The translations under genes and the position numbers were made by a program. A stretch of 64,000 nt of DNA. Origin: Candidatus Polarisedimenticolia bacterium. Its GTDB lineage: Bacteria; Acidobacteriota; Polarisedimenticolia; Gp22-AA2; AA152. Location of the stretch: the NCBI GenBank assembly GCA_036004685.1, contig DASYRE010000031.1, positions 186,001-250,000 on the forward strand, written 5' to 3'. The first letter of the stretch is position 1. Each line of letters starts with the position of its first letter. The notes below the pieces were generated by a model. It had not been told where the DNA came from, did no database searches, and saw nothing but the letters and a program-made list of their open reading frames with translations. Of the stretch, positions 58,597-64,000 are shown piece after piece.

Positions 58597-59966
58597 AGAA
58601 AGTCCGGCAAGTCCACTTCGTCGGGATCGGCGGAATCGGGATGAGCGGGATCGCGGAGGTGCTGCTGAACCTGGGATACGGGGTGTCGGGATCGGACCTC
58701 GCGGCGAGCTCCGTCACGCGAAGGCTGGAAGACCTGGGGGGGAAGGTGGCCATCGGGCACGAGGCGGGAAACGTGAAAGGCGCCGACGTCGTGGTGACGT
58801 CCTCCGCGGTGCGCCCCGGCAACGTCGAGGTGGCCGAGGCGCGGCGACTCCAGATTCCCGTGATTCCCAGGGCCGAGATGCTCGCGGAGCTGATGCGGAT
58901 GAAGTACGGCGTCGCCATCGCCGGAGCGCACGGCAAGACTTCCACCACCTCCATGGTCGCCCAGGTGCTCTCCGGCTCCAACCTGGATCCCACCATCGTC
59001 ATCGGCGGGCGTCTGGAAATCCTCGGAAGCAACGCCAAGCTCGGCAAGGGAGATCTCCTCGTGGCGGAGGCCGACGAGAGCGACGGCTCCTTCCTCCATC
59101 TTTCTCCGACGATCGCCGTCGTGACGAACCTGGACGCGGAGCACCTGGACCACTACGGCACCTTCGCGAAGCTTCAGGACGCCTTCGTCGACTTCCTGAA
59201 CAAGGTCCCGTTCTACGGCGTCGGGATCGTCTGCCTGGACGATCCGGCGATCCGCGAGATCCTGCCGAGGCTCGAGCGGAAGATCGTGACCTACGGACTG
59301 GAGGGACGGCCCGACCTGAGAGCCGAGGGGATGGCGATGAAGGAGTTCAGCTGCCGCTTCGAAGTTTCCTGGAAAGAGAAGCCCCTCGGCAGCGTGGAGC
59401 TGCGGGTGCCGGGACTCCACAACGTCAGCAACAGCCTGGCGGCCATCGCCGTCGGATTGGAGCTGGACCTGCCTTTCGACTGGATCGCCTCCCACCTCTC
59501 CCAGTTCCGGGGCGCCGACCGGCGCTTCCAGCTCAAGGGGGAAGCCAACGGGATTCTGGTGATCGACGACTACGGACACCATCCCTCGGAGATTCGGGCG
59601 ACGCTCCGGGCGGCCCGGCGGGGCTGGAGCCGCCGGACGGTCGTCGTCTTTCAGCCTCACCGCTTCTCGCGAGCAGCCGCTCTCCACGACGAGTTCGCGC
59701 GCAGCTTCGAGGACGCCGACGTCCTGGTGGTCACCGACATCTACCCGGCCGGCGAGAAGCCGCTCCCGGGCGTCTCCGGGGAGAGCCTCGCCGAGGCCAT
59801 CCGGCGCCAGGGCCACCGCGACGTGACCCTGGTGTGCGATCTGAAGGAGGTCCCCGACTTCCTCCTTTCCCGGGTCCGCCCCGAGGACATGGTGATCACG
59901 ATGGGAGCGGGCTCGGTCTGGAGGGCGGGAGAGGAGTTCCTGAAGAGGCTGGGGAAGAGTTCGTGA
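58593..59966 (+). CDS. murC: UDP-MurNAc:L-alanine ligase
   Basis: A 457-residue Mur ligase adding the first stem residue. N-terminal [20 protein letters not shown] loop [45 protein letters not shown] and FQPHRFSR are all family signatures. Starts inside the murG stop (ATGA). The end meets murB; a GTG at 59963 would overlap it by 4 bases. Confidence 0.97.
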   Translation: MKKVRQVHFVGIGGIGMSGIAEVLLNLGYGVSGSDLAASSVTRRLEDLGGKVAIGHEAGNVKGADVVVTSSAVRPGNVEVAEARRLQIPVIPRAEMLAELMRMKYGVAIAGAHGKTSTTSMVAQVLSGSNLDPTIVIGGRLEILGSNAKLGKGDLLVAEADESDGSFLHLSPTIAVVTNLDAEHLDHYGTFAKLQDAFVDFLNKVPFYGVGIVCLDDPAIREILPRLERKIVTYGLEGRPDLRAEGMAMKEFSCRFEVSWKEKPLGSVELRVPGLHNVSNSLAAIAVGLELDLPFDWIASHLSQFRGADRRFQLKGEANGILVIDDYGHHPSEIRATLRAARRGWSRRTVVVFQPHRFSRAAALHDEFARSFEDADVLVVTDIYPAGEKPLPGVSGESLAEAIRRQGHRDVTLVCDLKEVPDFLLSRVRPEDMVITMGAGSVWRAGEEFLKRLGKSS

Positions 59967-60007
59967 AGAGCCGGGCGCAGGCGGCGAGGCGCCACGAGGA
60001 ACGGGAC

Positions 60008-60916
60008 ATGGCGGGAAGCTGGGCGGAAAAGGCGACGGAGATCCTGGAGGCCTCCGCGGTCCCCTACGAGCGGAGCTTCCCGCTCGCTCGGCTGACGACC
60101 CTGGGAGTGGGCGGGCCCGCCGATTTCCTGGCGCGCCCCGATTCGGTGCCGGCGATCGCCCAGGCTCTCGAGGCGCTGACCAACGAAGGGATCCCTCTGG
60201 CCGTCCTCGGGGCGGGATCCAACCTCCTGGTCTCCGAGGCCGGCTTCCGCGGCGTCGTCGTGTGTCTGGCCGATCTGCTGGACGAGCCGCGGATCGACGG
60301 GAACTTCGTCCGGGCGCCGGCCGGATGGAGGCTCCCCTCGCTCGTGAGCCGCCTCACGCCCCTCGGGCTGTCGGGCCTGGAGTGGGCGGAGGGGATCCCG
60401 GGGTCGGTGGGGGGATCGGTGCGGATGAACGCGGGGGCTTTCGGCGATTCGATGCAGTCGACCGTCCGGGAGGTGGCGGTGCTCGACCTTCAGGGACGGG
60501 TGGAGCGGCTTCGGGTCTCCCCCGCCGATTTCATCTACCGCGGCGCCCCGTTCCTGCGCGACTCGATCGTCGTGGAGGCTCTCTTCGAGACGACGCCCCG
60601 GCCGCCGAAGGAGATCGAGGAGATCGTCCGCCCCTTCCGGGAGCACCGGCGCCGCACGCAGCCCACCGGCGTGCGCAGCTCGGGCTGCATCTGGAAGAAC
60701 CCCCCCGGCAGCAACGCCGGCCGCCTGATCCAGGAGGCCGGGCTCAAAGGAACGGTCCACGGGGGGGCGAAGATCTCCGAAGTGCACGGCAATTTCATCG
60801 TGAACACCGGAGGCGCCACCTTCTCCGACGTGATGATCCTGGCCGAGCGAATTCGCGAGACGGTCCTCAAGCACGCGGGCGTCTCCCTGGAGATGGAGGT
60901 GGTGATCTGGCCGTGA
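60008..60916 (+). CDS. murB: UDP-N-acetylenolpyruvoylglucosamine reductase
   Basis: A 302-residue flavoenzyme reducing UDP-GlcNAc-enolpyruvate to UDP-MurNAc. FAD-binding GAGSNLLVS and GLEWAEGIPGSVGGSVRMNAG, Tyr in FIYRGAPF, the general-acid region SGCIWKNPPGSNAG and the final KISEVHGNFIVNTGGA fit type II MurB. The position normally held by the proton-donating Ser is Cys227. The ATG at 60008 has GAGGAA 6 bases upstream; a GTG at 59963 overlapping murC would add 15 residues and is also possible. The stop overlaps the ftsQ start. Confidence 0.95.
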   Translation: MAGSWAEKATEILEASAVPYERSFPLARLTTLGVGGPADFLARPDSVPAIAQALEALTNEGIPLAVLGAGSNLLVSEAGFRGVVVCLADLLDEPRIDGNFVRAPAGWRLPSLVSRLTPLGLSGLEWAEGIPGSVGGSVRMNAGAFGDSMQSTVREVAVLDLQGRVERLRVSPADFIYRGAPFLRDSIVVEALFETTPRPPKEIEEIVRPFREHRRRTQPTGVRSSGCIWKNPPGSNAGRLIQEAGLKGTVHGGAKISEVHGNFIVNTGGATFSDVMILAERIRETVLKHAGVSLEMEVVIWP

Positions 60917-61764
60917 TCCCTCCGATCGTTCCCAGCACGGACGAAAGGTTCCTGCGGCTGACGCGGAACGAGCAGGTGCGCAAGCGGCGGCGCGCCCGCT
61001 CGCTGATTCGCGCGGCGGCCTGGGCCGGCCTGCACCTGGCGGTCGCGGGCGTCGTCGGGCTGGCGGCGTGGGGGGCGTATCGCTACCTCACGCATTCCGA
61101 GCGGTTCCGGGTGACGCGCGTTCTGGTGGCCGGCGGCGGCTACGTCCCGGAACGGGAAATCAAGCGAGTCACCGCGCCGTTTTTGGGCAAGAACATCTTC
61201 GCCGCCGACCTCGGGGCGCTGCAGTCGCGGCTCGAGTCGCAGTCGTGGATCAAGACCGCCCGGGCGAAGCGGCGCATCCCCGACGTGCTCCTGATTCAGA
61301 TCGAGGAGCGGGTCCCGGAGGTTCTCGTGAAGGTGCGCGACGGGATCTACCTGGCCGACGGCGAAGGCACGCTGCTGGATCGCTTCGGACCCGAATACGC
61401 CGATTACGACTTCCCGATCCTCACCGGACTGGACTCCGCCGGACGGGACACCCTGAAGCGGAAAGTGGCGCGCGGCGCGACGTTCGTGAACTACCTCTAC
61501 CGCACCCACCCCCAGCTCGCGGATCAGGTCTCGGAAATCGACGTCGAGCGGGACGACGCCCTCGAAGTGAGGCTGAACGACGGCGGGCCGCCGCTGAAAG
61601 TGAGCCCGGACGCCTTCGAGCTGAACCTCGACAACTATCTGGCCATGAGGAACTACATCGCATCGAATTACGGCGACGTGAGATATGTCGATCTGAGATG
61701 GAAGGATCGCCTCAGCATCCTGCCGGCGGAGGGAAGGAGCAGCGAAGATGGCACGAAGCGCTAA
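60913..61764 (+). CDS. ftsQ: Cell-division protein FtsQ/DivIB
   Basis: A 283-residue bitopic protein: a basic cytoplasmic tail (RLTRNEQVRKRRRARSLIR), one transmembrane helix (~37-58), a POTRA domain (FRVTRVLVAGGGYVPEREIKRVT ... IKTARAKRRIPDVLLIQIEERVPEVLV) and an FtsQ beta-domain ending YVDLRWKDRLSIL. It links FtsL and its partners to the divisome. GTG start overlaps the murB stop (GTGA); its end overlaps ftsA by 17 bases. Confidence 0.94.
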   Translation: MIPPIVPSTDERFLRLTRNEQVRKRRRARSLIRAAAWAGLHLAVAGVVGLAAWGAYRYLTHSERFRVTRVLVAGGGYVPEREIKRVTAPFLGKNIFAADLGALQSRLESQSWIKTARAKRRIPDVLLIQIEERVPEVLVKVRDGIYLADGEGTLLDRFGPEYADYDFPILTGLDSAGRDTLKRKVARGATFVNYLYRTHPQLADQVSEIDVERDDALEVRLNDGGPPLKVSPDAFELNLDNYLAMRNYIASNYGDVRYVDLRWKDRLSILPAEGRSSEDGTKR

Positions 61765-62989
61765 GCACATCGTGGGTCTGGACATCGGCACGACCAAGGT
61801 CTGTGTCACCGTCGCCGAGCCTAACGAGAACGGTTCGCTCGACATCGTCGGGTTCGGCACGTGTCCTTCGAAAGGCCTCCGCAAGGGAGTGGTCATCAAT
61901 CTCGACGCCACGATCGACTCCATCAAGTCCGCGGTGGAAGAGGCGGAGCTGATGGCGGGGGTCAGCGTCGAAAAAGCCTTCGTGGGGATCGCCGGGGGGC
62001 ACGTCCGCGGCTTCAACAGCCGGGGCGTGGTCGCCATCTCGGGGAAGGATCACGAAGTCACCCGGGCCGACATCGCCCGGGTCCTGAATGCCGCCCGGGC
62101 GGTCTCCATCCCCCCCGACCGGGAGATCTTCCACGTGCTCCCCCAGGAGTTCATCGTGGACGACCAGGAAGGGATCGGGGATCCCGTGGGGATGACCGGG
62201 ACCCGCCTGGAAGCGAACGTCTACGTCGTGACCGGCTCGATCTCCGCGGTGCAGAACATCGTGAACTGCGTGAACCGCGCGGGCATCGAGGTCGAGGACA
62301 CGGTCCTGGAGCAGCTGGCCGCCTCCGAGGCGACGCTGACCACCGATGAAAAGGAGATGGGGGTGGCCATCATCGACGTCGGTGGCGGCACGACCGACCT
62401 GGCGCTTCTCGAGCGGGGAGCCATCCGCCACATCAGCATCCTTCCCACCGGCGGGGACCACTTCACGAACGACATCGCGGTGGGGCTCCGGACGCCCGTT
62501 CCGGAAGCGGAGCGGATCAAGAAGAAGTACGGCTGCGCCGTCCCCGGCCTGGTGGGCGAGGAGGACACGATCGAGGTGCCCAGCGTGGGCGGGCGGAAAT
62601 CGCGGGTCCTCTCCCGGCAGATTCTCTGCGAGATCATTCAGCCCCGGGCGGAGGAGATCTTCTCCCTCATCAACGAGGAGATCGTCCGCACGGGGTTCGA
62701 CAAGTCCATCAATGCCGGTGCGGTCCTTACCGGAGGCGGATCGATCATGGAAGGCATCCCGGAAATCGCCGAGGACGTCCTGGACATGCCGGTCCGCCGC
62801 GCCGCCCCCGTCAACGTGGGGGGGCTTTCGGACGGCGTCAACAGCCCGCTCTTCGCCACGCCGGTCGGCCTGATCCTCTTTGGCCACCGGCACCGGACGC
62901 GGCGCGTGGAGGTCCAGCCGCCCACCAACCCGTTTTTCTTCGTCCGTATGGGAGAGCGGATGAAGACCTGGATCCAGGAGCTGTTTTGA
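61748..62989 (+). CDS. ftsA: Cell-division protein FtsA
   Basis: A 413-residue actin-fold ATPase that tethers FtsZ to the membrane. Phosphate 1 motif [17 protein letters not shown], the SHS2 insertion ([18 protein letters not shown]), phosphate 2 [15 protein letters not shown], connect and adenosine motifs [16 protein letters not shown], and a C-terminal amphipathic helix ([17 protein letters not shown]) for membrane binding. It overlaps ftsQ by 17 bases and is followed by an 86-base gap with a perfect hairpin before ftsZ. Confidence 0.97.
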   Translation: MARSAKHIVGLDIGTTKVCVTVAEPNENGSLDIVGFGTCPSKGLRKGVVINLDATIDSIKSAVEEAELMAGVSVEKAFVGIAGGHVRGFNSRGVVAISGKDHEVTRADIARVLNAARAVSIPPDREIFHVLPQEFIVDDQEGIGDPVGMTGTRLEANVYVVTGSISAVQNIVNCVNRAGIEVEDTVLEQLAASEATLTTDEKEMGVAIIDVGGGTTDLALLERGAIRHISILPTGGDHFTNDIAVGLRTPVPEAERIKKKYGCAVPGLVGEEDTIEVPSVGGRKSRVLSRQILCEIIQPRAEEIFSLINEEIVRTGFDKSINAGAVLTGGGSIMEGIPEIAEDVLDMPVRRAAPVNVGGLSDGVNSPLFATPVGLILFGHRHRTRRVEVQPPTNPFFFVRMGERMKTWIQELF

Positions 62990-63030
62990 GCCAGAAGGGC
63001 GGCCGAAGCATAGGGCCGGGGCAGAGCTGC

Positions 63031-63052
63031 CTTCCCGGTTTCGACCGGGAAG
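63031..63052 (+). promoter_or_regulatory. Perfect 8-bp hairpin between ftsA and ftsZ
   Basis: CTTCCCGG (63031-63038) pairs with CCGGGAAG (63045-63052) over the loop TTTCGA, 11 bases before the ftsZ ribosome site (GGGGGA, 63064-63069). No T-run follows, so it is not a simple terminator; an RNase site or a stability element for ftsZ message is more likely. Confidence 0.55.
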
Positions 63053-63075
63053 CCAAACCGTCAGGGGGACAATCG

Positions 63076-64000
63076 ATGATCCGCATGGAAGACCCGGAGC
63101 CGGGCAAGGACAAGAAGGCCAGCGTGACGTTCGCCGAAACAAGGGACATCGGCGCCAACATCAAGGTCGTCGGAGTGGGCGGCGGGGGAGGCAACGCCGT
63201 CAACCGGATGATCGCGAACAATCTGCAGGGGGTGGAGTTCATCGCCGCAAACACCGACTGCCAAGCGCTGCGCTCGTCGAAGGCGGCGGTGCGCCTGCAG
63301 ATCGGATCCAAACTGACCAAGGGGCTCGGCGCCGGCGCCAATCCCGACGTCGGCCGGAACGCCGCGCTGGAGGACTCGGAGAAGATCCTCGAGCTGCTCA
63401 GCGGCGCCGACATGGTTTTCATCACCGCCGGGCTCGGCGGCGGGACGGGCACGGGGGCGACCCCCATCATCGCGAACCTGGCGCAGGAGCTCGGGGCGCT
63501 CGTGGTGGCGGTCGTGACCAAGCCCTTCTCGTTCGAAGGGAAGCGCCGCAAGGAGCAGTCGGAGCAGGGGCTGCGCGAGCTCCAGGAATGCGTCGACACC
63601 GTGATCGCCATCCCGAACGAGAAGCTCCTGTCCACCGTGGACAAGAAGATGGCGCTCGGCGCGGCGTTCCAGTACGCCGATGACATCCTGCGCCAGGCGG
63701 TGCAGGGCATCTCCGACCTGATCACGATCCCGGGGGAGATCAACCTCGATTTCGCCGACGTGAAGACGATCATGGCGGGCATGGGCATGGCGCTCATGGG
63801 CACCGGCATCGCCCGCGGCGAAAACCGCGCCATGGAAGCCGCCCAGAAGGCGATCTCCTCGCCGCTCCTCGAGGACGCCGCCATCGACGGCGCCAAGGGG
63901 ATCCTCATCAACATCACCGGCGGCACCGACATGACGCTGCACGAGGTGTCGGAAGCTTCGACGCTGGTCCAGAAGACCGCCGACGCGGAAGCCAACATCA
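63076..64000 (+). CDS. ftsZ: Cell-division GTPase FtsZ, 3' end outside window
   Basis: The frame from ATG 63076 stays open to the window end (about 308 codons). After a ~27-residue N-terminal peptide comes the tubulin-like GTPase: [25 protein letters not shown], the signature [13 protein letters not shown], the phosphate-contacting [16 protein letters not shown] and the T7 synergy loop [15 protein letters not shown], then [16 protein letters not shown]. It polymerises into the division ring. The C-terminal linker and the FtsA-binding tip are cut off. GGGGGA lies 6 bases before the ATG. Confidence 0.97.
   Translation, partial: MIRMEDPEPGKDKKASVTFAETRDIGANIKVVGVGGGGGNAVNRMIANNLQGVEFIAANTDCQALRSSKAAVRLQIGSKLTKGLGAGANPDVGRNAALEDSEKILELLSGADMVFITAGLGGGTGTGATPIIANLAQELGALVVAVVTKPFSFEGKRRKEQSEQGLRELQECVDTVIAIPNEKLLSTVDKKMALGAAFQYADDILRQAVQGISDLITIPGEINLDFADVKTIMAGMGMALMGTGIARGENRAMEAAQKAISSPLLEDAAIDGAKGILINITGGTDMTLHEVSEASTLVQKTADAEANI

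Overview
The window is a GC-rich (by eye roughly two-thirds G+C), densely coded bacterial chromosome segment with no tRNA, rRNA, CRISPR array, phage or complete insertion sequence that I can recognise. The organism is diderm: there is an OmpA-type outer-membrane protein with a signal peptide, a periplasmic HtrA protease, a DNPR-type MurE (meso-diaminopimelate) and many Sec-exported proteins. The gene mix (DUF1579 protein, Asp-box/sortilin-like secreted propeller, several NtrC-type regulators, FtsI with a PASTA tail, stand-alone gatB) suggests an Acidobacteriota-like or related soil/sediment lineage, possibly a metagenome-assembled genome. That assignment is inference, not proof.

Layout. 1-2.3 kb: three VOC-fold proteins, a small lipoprotein and a broken stretch where a HEAT-repeat-like fragment runs into the C-terminal part of a glutathione S-transferase. 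2.3-9 kb: ABC-2 type exporter pair, secreted DUF1579 protein, HAD hydrolase, a lipase-like protein and a divergent type II NADH dehydrogenase. 9-11.5 kb (minus): FKBP isomerase, GST and MFS transporter. 11.56-11.73 kb: a palindromic repeat with 25-bp inverted arms. 11.8-17.8 kb: a large secreted propeller protein, a histidine kinase/OmpR regulator pair with a Pho-box-like site upstream, and a periplasmic PDZ protein. 18-25 kb: metK behind a clear promoter, a DEAD-box helicase, gatB and an M1-type metallopeptidase. 25-31.4 kb (minus): an overlapping four-gene chain of NtrC-type regulator, thiolase, FadJ and a polytopic membrane protein. 31.4-39.6 kb (minus): HtrA, a single-domain receiver, and an overlapping chain of histidine kinase, ligA, AI-2E transporter and NtrC-type regulator. 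39.8-46.1 kb: M24 peptidase, OmpA-family protein, CoA-binding protein and M16 peptidase. 46.1-47.07 kb: a long non-coding stretch ending in the mraZ promoter. 47.07-64 kb: the complete dcw cluster mraZ-rsmH-ftsL-ftsI-murE-murF-mraY-murD-ftsW-murG-murC-murB-ftsQ-ftsA-ftsZ, with ftsZ cut by the window end.

How the parts work together. The dcw genes are mostly overlapping or separated by a few bases and make and translocate lipid II and build the divisome. Their promoter (TTGACA-17-TATCAT) is followed at once by three GTGGA repeats at exact 10-bp spacing, the expected MraZ operator. The most novel-looking regulation is at 33.5-39.7 kb. A kinase and its probable sigma-54 activator are co-translated with DNA ligase and an AI-2E-type permease. 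Just downstream, a textbook sigma-54 promoter with a tandem upstream repeat drives a stand-alone receiver, so a kinase - activator - sigma-54 - receiver cascade can be proposed.
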